Source: Mesomycoplasma neurolyticum
Lineage (GTDB): Bacteria; Bacillota_I; Bacilli_A; Mycoplasmatales; Metamycoplasmataceae
Direction: 5' to 3'
Assembly (NCBI RefSeq): GCF_900660485.1
Contig: NZ_LR214951.1
Span: 62,001 to 126,000, forward strand
Length of the DNA stretch: 64,000 nucleotides
The translations under genes were made by a program, and so were the position numbers. Position 1 is the first letter of the stretch, and each line of letters opens with the position of its first letter. The notes under the pieces are model-generated. The model was not told the DNA's origin. It was given only the letters and a program-made list of their open reading frames with translations, and did not search any database. Positions 54,677-64,000 of the stretch are shown here, piece by piece.

Positions 54677-56515
54677 TTATTTTGTTTTTTTAATTTTAAA
54701 AATTTGATTTCCTAACTTTTCAAAAGTTTTAACCTTGTCATTTAATAAATCAAAAGCAAGTTGAATTACTGATTCTTCTTCTAAATTAATACCTGCATCT
54801 TTTAAAATTTCAATTGGTCATTTACTTCCACCTGCTGATAAAAACTTCTTAATGTAATTTTCTAATTCACTTTTACCATTTTGCTTATATTTTTGATAAA
54901 AAATATTCGCCACTATATAACCTACTGCATATTTATAAACATAAAAATCATAATAAAAATGGGGTATAGTCACACTAGAGATATTTTCTATTTTTCCTTT
55001 TTTAATTTTTTTAGGATCTTTTGCATAATCTTTGTGAATATTTACATAAATTTCTTCTAAAGCTTCATATGAATTAATTGGTTCTTTATTATCTATTTTT
55101 TTATAAAGTTCAAATTCATAATTGGATCAAAAAGTTTGTTTTATTACTGTTTGATAAAAATCATCAATTGATTTTTTAACTAAATCAAATTTCAATTTGA
55201 TATTATTATTTTTATTGAAAAAATAATCTAAAAGCATTAGTTCGTTAAAAATAGAAGCAATTTCTGCCAAAATTATTGGATAACTAGATAAAACATAAGG
55301 CTGAGTTTTGTCACTATATCATGAGTGCATAGAATGTCCCATTTCATGAGCTAATGTTGAAACACCATCAAATGTTCCATCATAATTCATTAAAATTAAT
55401 TTCTTCTCAACACCATAACTTTGACCAATAGAATAAGCTCCACCTCTTTTATTTGGTACATGGTGATAATCTACTCATCTTTGTTCAAGAGCTTCTTTTA
55501 CTTTGTTGTAATATTCATTTCCCATTGGTTTTATAGCTTCTAAAAGAATTTCTTTCGCTTCTTCAATGCTATAATTTTGTTTTACATTTATAAGAGGTAG
55601 TTTACTATTTCAGACATTATATGGTTCATTGTATTTCTTTTTATAAAAAATAGCATTTAATTTTTCATATTTTCTATAAATGTAAATATTTTTTTTAGTT
55701 GTATTATAAAGATTTTCAACTAATTTTACATTAATTCTATCTGAAAATAATTTAGAGTCCACAAGTGATTTATAACCTCTAATTTTGGCTTTTGTAGAAT
55801 CTGATTTAATATGTTGTATTAAAAGAGAACTAAAACTAGATTTATGTTCTAAATAACCATTATAAAAATTTTCATAAGCTTGTTTTCTAATGTTGCTATT
55901 TTTGTTTAAAAGAAAATTTTTATAATTTGTAGAATTTAAAGTATATTTTTTCCCTTTTTCATCAATTATGTCTTTAAACTTTGTTTCACTATTATATAAA
56001 ATTGAAAATGTTTCATATAATGAAACTTCACCTTGTTTTGAATCAACAATAAATTTTTCAATCTCATCATTTAATTTATATTTTTCACATTCGAGCATAT
56101 CATCAATATCTTTTTTATATTCACTAACTTTTGGATCATTTTTTCATTTCTCAATATTATCAATGTTTTTGAAAAATAAAGAAATTGTTGAACCAATTTT
56201 TGCTTCAAATTGATCTAATTTATTTTTAAAAATAGCATAATTTTTGTTATTTTCACTATCAACAACATTTGTTGATTTTTTATTATATAAATAGTTATCA
56301 ACTTTGTTCAAATAAATTCCAAATTCTTGTGATTTTTTTTGATATTTTAAATAATTCTCTATTGTTTTAAACTGATTATCTTTATTTTGGACTAGAAAAT
56401 CACTATATTTATCAAATTCATTAATTAAATGATTTATTGTTTTACCTTCTAATAAATGTTCTAAATCAAATCTATATTTTTCTGGTATTTCATAATAATT
56501 TTTAAACTTTTTCAT
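54677..56515 (-). CDS. pepF: oligoendopeptidase F (M3 zinc peptidase)
   Basis: 612 residues, standard. The zinc motif is HEMGHSMHS with the downstream Glu in [11 protein letters not shown]. It degrades peptides of about 7-20 residues in the cytoplasm, useful for a host-dependent cell that imports peptides. AAAGGAAAAA lies before the ATG. It is flanked on both sides by genes for unusual acidic proteins, from which it is separated by a terminator and a promoter region. Confidence 0.95.
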
Positions 56516-56539
56516 GTTTTTCCTTTCATGTTTTTTACA

Positions 56540-56571
56540 TATTATATTAATAAAATATTATATTAATAAAA
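56540..56571. repeat. two tandem 16-base AT repeats in the pepF promoter region
   Basis: The unit TATTATATTAATAAAA occurs twice in tandem, between pepF and the divergent fusion gene. It may overlap -10 boxes on both strands. Confidence 0.6.
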
Positions 56572-56724
56572 TTTTTTTTTTATATTTTGAACTATCCGAA
56601 AAAATCTTTTATTTTATTTTTTTAAATTTTAATATCTAAAATAAATTAAATTTTTATAAAATAAAGTATAATTTAAATAAAATATTTTTAATATATTAAA
56701 ATGTACAAAAAAGGAAGTAAAAAT

Positions 56725-59520
56725 ATGTTATTTAAATTTAGAAAAAAAAATAATGATAAATTAAAAAAAATAGATTTTCCAGTTGACAAAAAAGAACAAA
56801 AATTAAATGAATCAAATGTTTGACATAACAAAAAAGAAAATGATGTTTTTAATAACAAACTTCATTTATCTGCATTTTCTGGAATTTTAGGACTTCCAAG
56901 TAATTTAATTAAACATAATAAAAATTACAGTCTCTCATATGAATCAAATAAAATTTTTGGATCATCAAAATTAAAAGAAATTTCAACCTTTATAACTCAA
57001 GATTTTTTAAATTATAAAGATGTGGGAGTTACTAATGAGGCGACAGTTAAAGAAGAAAAAGATTCAATTTTAGCAGGTGGTGACTTATTATACAAAGGTA
57101 AGTTTTATAGATATTACACTGGCTTTAATGAAAGTGATATTGATTTCGACCCTGAAAACACTATGACTTACACATTGGTAGCTGAATTCGATCCTGAAAC
57201 ATCCCAAATAAAAAAAGAAACTAAAAAAGTTTTATTTAAAATGGATCGTTACAAACAAACTCCAGTTTCGAGAAATCCAAAATGTTATTACATTAATGGG
57301 TCATTTTACATTATTTTAGGTATTCAAAATTATAATTCACAAGGAGCATTAGCTGTTTATAAATCAGATTTTCCAGATCGTGATTTTAAATATGAAGGTG
57401 AAATTACTTTTAATGATCAGTTACTATTTTGAGATGCTTACTTTTTTGTTTCGCCTGTTTATTTCAAGTTAAATGATAAAGATGTTTTCTTATTTTCTAC
57501 TGTTGGAAAAACAAAATTTGTTGATGAAAATACTATGAATCCAAACTCTACATATTTTGTAATTGGAAAATTAGACTTTAAAAAATTAACTTTTGATGTT
57601 GAAAAAATACAAAAAGTTGATGAAGGGTTTGATTTTTATGGAAGTAGAATTTTTGAAAATGATACAGACTTTGTAATGTTTTCTTTAATTTCTAATTCAA
57701 ATGCTGATGATGAATTAGCGATAGAAAATGGATGAATGAATAATCTCTCATTACCAAGAATTTTAAGTTATAAAGATAAATCAATTTTCCAAAATGTTCA
57801 TCCTAATATTTACAAATTAAGAAAAGTTTATTCAGCAATTGAAAATGAAATGTCATTTGCTAATAGATTACAAAATATTATTGTAAATAATTTTAATGAT
57901 AAATTTGAAGAAAAAGACTTTGAAATTGAGTTTTTTAATGATGAAGGGAAAAAATTTATTATTAAATGGGAAAAAGGTGAATTTAGTGTTGATAAGTCAC
58001 GATCTTTATTTGTTGTAGGTAAAGAATTTGGTCAAGTTTGAACTAAAAAAATACCAAGAATCCACTTTTTGGAAATTTTCTTAGATAATTCTGTTATTGA
58101 AATTTTTATTAACCATGGAGAATATACATTTACAAGCAAATATTACATTCCAGGTTTATTAAAAGCGAAATTTACTAATTTAAAAGGTGGCGCTGCTTTT
58201 GAATTAAACCCAATTAATGTGGAATGAAGAAAAACAAAAACTGCTTTAATTTCTGGTGAAATTATTGTTGATGAAAATCAAAAAATTCTTGGAAGCACAT
58301 ATAACATAGTTGAAAGATTAGCTGAAAAGAAACATAATATTGTCAAACTTTTAACAACAATTGGAGAAAATCAAAAAGCTGATGTTATTAAAAAAGAATT
58401 AGATAATTTAAATGTAAGCACTTTAAATTTAATTACAAATCCAGATAAAAGACATTCATGACATGATTTTGTTCTAAATTCTGATGAAACCATTTTATCT
58501 ACAAACCAACTAGAAAGAATTAATTTTAATACTTTTGTTTTAGCATCTTCTGAATCATTATTAAGTACTAAATCATTTGAAAGTTACCAAGAAATAATTA
58601 AAGAAGTTAAATTAAGACATAAACCATTTATTTATAGACCTAATTTAAATTCTTTTGTTTTATCAAAACTTAAAAATTTAACTAAAGAAACTGTTCTTTT
58701 ACCAAGAGTTAAATCACTTATTGATGAAAGTTGATTAACTATCTTAGATCAAAGTGAATTATTAACATTAAGTGAAACAAATGATGTTGATGAAGCTATT
58801 AAAAAGACACTTGCAGAGCAAAAGGCTGACAACATATTAGTTGTTACAGATAACAAATTATATTTATTGTCTAAAAATAATCATTACAATACTCTGATAT
58901 TGCCAGAATTAACAGATTTTGCTAGAGAAAGATTAATTGATAGATCAAGTGGGTTGTTAATTCATGGAATAATGAGAATTGAAGAGTCAGAATTAAATAG
59001 AGTTGAACTATGACAATGAATTCAAAAAACCTTTAAGTTAGTTGCATTTTGTGAAAAATTCAAAAGCAAAACTACAGAATTAGAAAATTTAAATTCTGAA
59101 CATTTAAATCTATTGTTGACTAAAGATGAATATGATATATTCGAATTAGAACCAGAACCTGAAATATCTGAAATCAATGAAGAAATTTTAGAAATTATTG
59201 ATGAGCCAAAAGATGAAATAGTGGATGAGTTTACAGAATCAGAAGATGTAACTGAATTTGTTGAGACAATTGAAGTAGATGAAGATGAAGTTATAGAACA
59301 AGAACATATGAGTGAATCAATTAACTCAATTAATGAAGAAGAAGTTATCGAGACAATTGAAGTAGATAAAGGCGAAGTTATAGAGACAACTGAAACTTTA
59401 GAAGAAGACAAAACATCAATTCCAGAAGAAGATGACTGTCACTTTTATGTTACTCTAGAGGAACTTCAAAATCAAACAATTGATTGCGGATGTGAGGAAA
59501 AAAATAAGAATTTAAAATAA
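56725..59520 (+). CDS. GH32-PfkB pseudoenzyme fusion with acidic Cys tail
   Basis: 931 residues. About 45-500 aligns with GH32 sucrose/fructan hydrolases (HLSAFSG..., RNPK...YIILG, GFDFYGSR, LSLPRIL, and the beta-sandwich LEIFLDNSVIEIFI). The three catalytic acids are gone: NDPN is GLPS, RDP is RNP (N184), and the acid Glu of EC is Val242. About 505-755 resembles a PfkB sugar kinase (GSTYNIVERLAEKK, TTIGENQKADVIKKEL, LLTLSETNDV), but the GAGD loop is SSGLL, with Gly in place of the base Asp. About 795-931 is an acidic repeat tail ending with a CGC. AAGGAAG fits the ATG at 56725, not the in-frame ATG at 56701. Probably structural or regulatory. Confidence 0.82.
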
Positions 59521-59609
59521 TTTTTTTATATTAATTACTATATAAAAAAATTATTTTTTATTTAAAAACAATTTGAAAATTGTTGAAAAAATTATGCAAA
59601 GGAGTTAAT

Positions 59610-60605
59610 GTGGAAAATAAATTTGCAATTATAGGCTCAGGCGCAATGGCTACAGCAATGGCTAAAGTTATATATGATTCAGGCTATAAAAACATTATCG
59701 TTTATGGTATTAATGAAAAAGAGCTTGCTGATTTAAATAAAGGTCAAAATTTAAAATATTTCCCAAAAGAAAGAAATATCCCACATTTAAATACAACTTT
59801 AGACTTAAACAAAGCTATAACTTATGCTAATTATATTGTTTTAGCTCTACCTTCTAAAATTATAGATGTTGTTTTTGAAAAAATTTTAACGGAGATAACC
59901 AAACCAACTGTAATTATTAATTGTTCAAAAGGGTTTTATCCAAATAAAAACATTTCGCTTCAACAAGGACTAAAGGAAAAATCAAAAGAAAATAAAAATA
60001 TTATTTCTGTAGTATCGCTTTTAGGACCTTCGCATGCTGAAGAAATTGTGAGAGAACAATTTACAATTGTAACATTAGTAAGTGATAACTTAGAAGAGAG
60101 TAAAAAACTTCAACCATTTTTTAATAATAAATATTTTAAGACTTATTTACAAAGCGATGAAATTGGTGCTGAAGTTGGTAGTGTTTACAAAAATATTTTA
60201 GCTATTGCTTCAGGGATGATGTTTGCTGCAGGTTATGGAATAAATACTATTGCTGCCTTTTTGACAAGAGGTTTTGCAGAAGCTAAAAAATTTAATGAAT
60301 TTTTAGGTGGTAAAAATAAAACCTTAATGGGTCTCACAGGGATGGGTGATTTAATAGTTACAGCACTTAGTCCATTATCTAGAAATTACACTTTTGGTTA
60401 TGAATTTATTAAAAATCAGTTGACAATCGAAGAAAACAAAACAACTGTTGAAGGTTTAACAGGAATTAATGTTGTTAAAAAAATAGCAGATCATAATAAT
60501 TTAAGCTTACCAATAGTTTTTGCACTTTATGAAATTATTTATTTAAAAACACCAATTAGTGAAATAATTGAAAAAATTTGAAATAGACCACTCAAGGAAG
60601 AGTAA
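59610..60605 (+). CDS. gpsA: glycerol-3-phosphate dehydrogenase [NAD(P)+]
   Basis: 331 residues. Nucleotide-binding IIGSGAMATAMAKV, VLALPSK, SLLGPSHAEEI, the catalytic Lys in GSVYKNILAIASGM, and LTGMGDLIVTALSPLSRN are intact. It makes sn-glycerol 3-phosphate from dihydroxyacetone phosphate for lipid synthesis. I place the start at GTG 59610, as GGAG lies 5 bases before it; the longer in-frame TTG start has no ribosome site. A TGA Trp lies 8 codons before the end. smpB follows 2 bases after the stop. Confidence 0.92.
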
Positions 60606-60607
60606 TA

Positions 60608-61039
60608 ATGGCTTTTGTTATTGCAAAAAATAAAAGTGCTAATTTTAACTATGAAATTTATGAAAAATTTGAATGTGGAATAGTTTTGTTTGGCTGGGAA
60701 GTTAAATCTCTTAGAGCTAAAAAAATAAATCTTTCAAATTCTTTTGCATCATTTAAAAAGCATGAATTATTTTTAGTAAATGCTCATATATCTTTATACA
60801 TGAGTGTTAAAGGCGAAGAAACAAGATCAAGAAAACTTTTGATGCATAAAAATCAATTGTTAAGAATTAGTTTGAAACAAAAACAACAAGGTTACACTTT
60901 AATCCCATTAGATATTTATTTTAACAATAAAAATAAAATCAAATTAACTTTAGCATTAGCTAAAGGAAAGAACAAAGCAGATAAAAGGGAAAGTGAAAAA
61001 AAACAACAAGCTAAAAAAGAGCTAAAACAATATTATTAA
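60608..61039 (+). CDS. smpB: SsrA-binding protein
   Basis: 143 residues. It shows NKSANFNYEIYEKFECGIVLFGWEVKSLR, the tmRNA-contacting motif, and the basic C-terminal tail KGKNKADKRESEKKQQAKKEL. It guides tmRNA into stalled ribosomes. Unusually for this genome the conserved Trp in GWEV is TGG, a plain case of the standard codon still in use. AAGGAAGAG lies before the ATG, inside gpsA. Confidence 0.97.
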   Translation: MAFVIAKNKSANFNYEIYEKFECGIVLFGWEVKSLRAKKINLSNSFASFKKHELFLVNAHISLYMSVKGEETRSRKLLMHKNQLLRISLKQKQQGYTLIPLDIYFNNKNKIKLTLALAKGKNKADKRESEKKQQAKKELKQYY

Positions 61040-61059
61040 AATTATTTTTTAATTTTGCC

Positions 61060-61410
61060 ATGAAACTAATGAAAAAAACTGTTGTTTATGAAGTGAATAA
61101 ATCAAAATTTATTCCTTATTTTTTCAACATTGAAACTGTTGAAGAAATTAATTCTATTATACAAAAAATAAAAAAAGAGCATAAAAAAGCTAGGCACATT
61201 TGTTATGCTTATATTATCAATGAGCAAAAAATGGGTTTTTTTGATGATGGTGAACCCAGAGGCACAGCTGGCAAACCATTATTATGTTTTTTACAATTAA
61301 AAAAACAAATGAATTCTTTAATTATAGTTGTACGTTATTTTGGAGGGACTAAATTAGGCGCTGGTAAACTTTTGCGTTCTTATGTTAAAGCAGCATCTTT
61401 AATTATTTAG
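61060..61410 (+). CDS. IMPACT/YigZ family protein, N-terminal domain only
   Basis: 116 residues. The motifs KARHICYAYII, FFDDGEPRGTAGKP and VVRYFGGTKLGAGKLLRSY are those of the UPF0029 (IMPACT/YigZ) fold, which is related to ribosome-associated domains. The second alpha/beta domain of the bacterial version is absent. In other organisms the family affects translation control. I cannot choose between the ATG at 61060 and the in-frame one at 61069. Confidence 0.88.
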   Translation: MKLMKKTVVYEVNKSKFIPYFFNIETVEEINSIIQKIKKEHKKARHICYAYIINEQKMGFFDDGEPRGTAGKPLLCFLQLKKQMNSLIIVVRYFGGTKLGAGKLLRSYVKAASLII

Positions 61411-61450
61411 TAATTACAAATAAACTAAATAAAAATAAATATAATTAATG

Positions 61451-61456
61451 TATAAT
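61451..61456 (+). promoter_or_regulatory. -10 box of the ecf operon
   Basis: TATAAT, with TG just upstream, ends 9 bases before the ATG at 61466. The ATG at 61448 lies upstream of this box and is therefore unlikely to be the start. Confidence 0.65.
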
Positions 61457-61465
61457 TTTAAAATT

Positions 61466-62269
61466 ATGATAAAACTCAAAAATATTTCTTTTTCTTACAA
61501 AAATGCAGATGATGGTAAGTTAGCCTTAAATAATATAACAATAACTTTTCCAAAAAATAAATATATTGCTATTTTAGGACATAATGGTTCAGGTAAATCC
61601 ACATTATCTAAGGTTTTAGCTGGTATTTACAAACCTTTTGCAGGTGAAGTTTATATTGATAATGTTTTAATGTCGAAAGAAACCTTGGCTGAAGTTAGAA
61701 AAAATATTGGGATTATTTTTCAAAATCCAGACAATCAATTTGTAGGAGCTACAGTTGAAGATGATATAGCTTTCGGTTTAGAAAATAGAGCCGTTGATCC
61801 TTCAAAGATGAAAGACATAATTTTTTCATTGGCAAAAAAAATTGACATGTTTGAACATCTTGAAAGAGAACCACAAAATCTTTCAGGGGGAATGAAACAA
61901 AGAGTTGCAATTGCTTCAATTTTAGCTTTAGATCCAAAAATTATTATTTTTGATGAAGTTACTTCAATGCTAGATCCAAAAGGAAAAACAGATGTTTTAA
62001 ATATTATTAGAGATATTAAAAATTTAAAAACTAAAACATTGATTTCTATTACACACAATATGGATGAAGCTATTTTAGCAGATGAATTAATTGTTATGGC
62101 AAAAGGTCAAGTTATAGCTCAAGGCTCACCAAAAGAAATTTTAAAAAATAAAGAAATAATTGAAAAAGCCAGAATTGATTCACCTTTTGTTTATAAACTC
62201 TCTAGTTTAATAGAAGGCATTGAACCAACATATGATGAAGAGGAATTGCTTGAAAAAATATGCAAATAA
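61466..62269 (+). CDS. ecfA1: ECF transporter ATPase A1
   Basis: 267 residues. Walker A is GHNGSGKS, Q-loop FQNPDNQF, signature [10 protein letters not shown], Walker [13 protein letters not shown] and switch His in SITHNMDEA. It is half of the ATPase pair that powers vitamin uptake through exchangeable S components. Its end overlaps the second ATPase gene by 10 bases. No ribosome site; likely leaderless. Confidence 0.95.
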   Translation: MIKLKNISFSYKNADDGKLALNNITITFPKNKYIAILGHNGSGKSTLSKVLAGIYKPFAGEVYIDNVLMSKETLAEVRKNIGIIFQNPDNQFVGATVEDDIAFGLENRAVDPSKMKDIIFSLAKKIDMFEHLEREPQNLSGGMKQRVAIASILALDPKIIIFDEVTSMLDPKGKTDVLNIIRDIKNLKTKTLISITHNMDEAILADELIVMAKGQVIAQGSPKEILKNKEIIEKARIDSPFVYKLSSLIEGIEPTYDEEELLEKICK

Positions 62270-63165
62270 AAGTTAGTGATTTAGTAAAAATTTATGATAA
62301 AGATTTACCAACCAAATTTAATGCTTTAAATAAAGTGTCTACAACCATTTCACAAGGAGAATTTATTTCGATAATTGGTCAAACTGGAAGTGGGAAAACT
62401 ACATTTATTGAGCATATGAACGGTTTGATTCTTCCTGATGGTGGAAAAATAGAATATTTTTATGTTGATTATAATAAAAAAACTAAACAAAATGAAGATT
62501 CTTATTTAATTATTAAAAAACCTTTATTTTTTCAAAAAAAAATTAAGAAAATTAAAGCAATAAGAAAAAGAATTGGTGTTGTTTTTCAGTTTGCTGAGTA
62601 TCAATTATTTGAACAAACCATTGAAAAAGATATAATTTTTGGTGCTTTATCAATGGGCGTTCCAAAAGATGAAGCTTTAAAAAGAGCAAAAGAGGTTATA
62701 AAATTAGTTGGATTAAATGAAGACTTCTTACAACAATCACCTTTTGATTTATCAGGTGGGCAAAAAAGGCGTGTTGCAATAGCTGGGATTTTAGCTATGA
62801 ATCCTGATGTCATTTTTTTTGATGAACCTACAGCTGGACTAGATCCTGCAGGTATTAATGAAACACTTGAAATTTTTTATAATTTATACAAACAAGGAAA
62901 AACAATAATAATTGCAACTCATGATTTAGATAATGCATTAACATGAACAAAAAGAACTATTGTTTTTAAAAAAGGAAGAATTATCAGAGATGATGATACA
63001 TACAATGTATTAAGTGATAATAAATTTTTAATAGAAAATAAAATGGAGCCTACAAAATTAATGTCTTTTATAGACAAATTAAAAAAAAGAGGACTTCCTG
63101 TACCAAAAGTTGTAACACAAAAAGAATTAGCAAATTGAATAAATCACTATAGAAAGGAAAAATAA
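62260..63165 (+). CDS. ecfA2: ECF transporter ATPase A2
   Basis: 301 residues. Walker [19 protein letters not shown]-loop, [11 protein letters not shown] signature, DEPTAGLD Walker B and ATHDLDNA. An insertion of about 25 residues ([14 protein letters not shown]...) precedes the Q-loop, seen in other mycoplasmal EcfA2. The start lies in ecfA1; the last base of its stop is the first base of the ecfT ATG. Confidence 0.95.
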
Positions 63166-64000
63166 TGACAATAAGCGTTGGAAAATATGTGCATAAAAAT
63201 ACTTTTTTGCATAAATTAGACCCTAGAGTTAAATTATTATTTAATATTCTATTTATAGTTTTATTTTTTATTATTAGTCATTTATTTACATTTTTTCTAA
63301 TTATTTTACCAATTTTAATTTTATATGTTTGTATAACTAAAAAACCATTAAGTTTGCTTAAAATGATTAAAGTTCCGCTTTTTATTTTTGTTTTTATGTC
63401 AGTTTTTTATAGTTTTATATCAGATATTCCAGATGAAAAATGAAAGACATTTGATTATTGAAGATTGGGATTTCAATATTTAAAAAAAGACGAGATTGAA
63501 CCTTGATTTAAAAAAGAATGAATTAATTTGGAAAAAATAGGTTTTGTCTATACTACTGCTAAATTTACGAAAGTTTTTTCACTTTCCCTTAGAATTTATA
63601 CAATGTTAATTATTACAACATTACTTATTTATACAACTAAGCCAATTTTATTAACTAAAGCAATTGAAGATATTATGTCTCCTTTGAAATTATTAAGAAT
63701 TAATACTTCTATTATTGCTATGATTATATCAATTGCTATAAGATTTATTCCTACATTATTACTTGAAACAAATAGAATTCTCAAAGCTCAAGCTTCTAGA
63801 GGTGTTGATTTTAAAAATGGAAAAATTAAAGATAAGGTTAAATCAATGGTTTCTTTAACTATTCCACTGTTTGTTTTATCTTTTGCTAGAGCTGATGATT
63901 TAGCAAACGCTATGGAAGTAAGGGGTTATTCATCATATGCGAAAAGAACAAAATATCGAACATTAAGATTAAAGTGATTTGATTTTCTTTTTATAATTGG
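63165..64000 (+). CDS. ecfT: ECF transporter transmembrane protein EcfT (3' end cut)
   Basis: 278 residues are visible before the window end. Several hydrophobic segments follow a conserved start (YVHKNTFLHKLDPRVKLLFNI). Two Ala-Arg-Gly-like coupling motifs are present: AQASRGVDF and AMEVRGY, which dock on the two ATPases. A central insert with several Trp (TGA) sits outside the membrane. It couples ecfA1/ecfA2 to S components encoded elsewhere. Confidence 0.94.

Noticed and set aside
56701-56724. ATG at 56701 as start of the GH32-PfkB fusion
   Set aside because: AAGGAAG lies between it and the ATG at 56725, which has correct spacing.
59580-59609. TTG start of gpsA
   Set aside because: The GGAG ribosome site at 59601-59604 points to the GTG at 59610, and the extra N-terminal residues are not part of the family.

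Overview
The window is AT-rich DNA from a mollicute that reads TGA as tryptophan. Nearly every conserved gene here (topA, hsdR, hsdM, pheST, fusA, pepF, ecfT) stays open and aligns to its family only when TGA is Trp. Gene content fits a sugar-fermenting mycoplasma, probably of the hominis cluster (Mycoplasmopsis or Metamycoplasma type): pfkA, pgk, ldh, pta-ackA and HPr are present, there is no sign of cell-wall genes, and surface proteins are abundant. I cannot name the species.

Layout. 1-9.5 kb: the tail of an unknown gene, a coiled-coil DUF2130 nuclease-like gene coupled to rarA, pfkA with a tiny basic ORF behind it, one tRNA-Ser(GCU), pta-ackA-coaD, and topA. 9.6-24.1 kb: a type I restriction-modification island with four recombinable hsdS genes, two headless hsdS halves, one fixed hsdS, two hsdM, one hsdR and a Xer-like integrase. 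24.2-26.8 kb: a surface alpha-amylase lipoprotein and nagB. 26.9-33.3 kb: housekeeping genes (ppa, two SPOUT methyltransferases, a GpsB/DivIVA-like protein, engB, an RlmD/TrmA-type methyltransferase, tex). 33.4-36.5 kb: rpsL-rpsG-fusA. 36.6-40.6 kb: a YhcH-family protein, an MFS permease, a small unknown gene, ldh and thioredoxin. 40.6-46.2 kb: two large paralogous surface proteins around a small secreted peptide. 46.2-52.5 kb: pheST, cls, ptsH, pgk. 52.7-59.5 kb: two unusual acidic proteins flanking pepF. 59.6-64 kb: gpsA, smpB, an IMPACT-family gene and the ECF transporter genes ecfA1-ecfA2-ecfT, the last cut by the window end.

The two most interesting parts are these. (1) The hsdS island is a recombination system built on a near-palindromic 26-bp site (arms GGTTCAATAAT and ATTATTGAACC around an AGAT/ATCT core) that lies inside the codons joining the two HsdS halves. 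A 99-bp linker cassette bounded by two such sites occurs in two genes, is missing from a third, and is inverted yet still open in a fourth. One target-recognition domain appears as a first domain in one gene and as a second domain in another. The integrase in the island lacks the canonical catalytic Tyr. (2) The gene at 56725-59520 looks like a fusion of a GH32 sucrose/fructan hydrolase with a PfkB sugar kinase in which the catalytic residues of both enzymes are replaced, followed by an acidic Cys-containing tail. Near it is an acidic, tail-anchored protein with six CxxC pairs. I know of no described function for either.

Most operons end in strong hairpins, many of them shared by convergent genes. 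Several genes (topA, cls, ecfA1, the ORF at 38721) start 8-15 bases after a TATAAT box, which suggests leaderless or nearly leaderless mRNAs.
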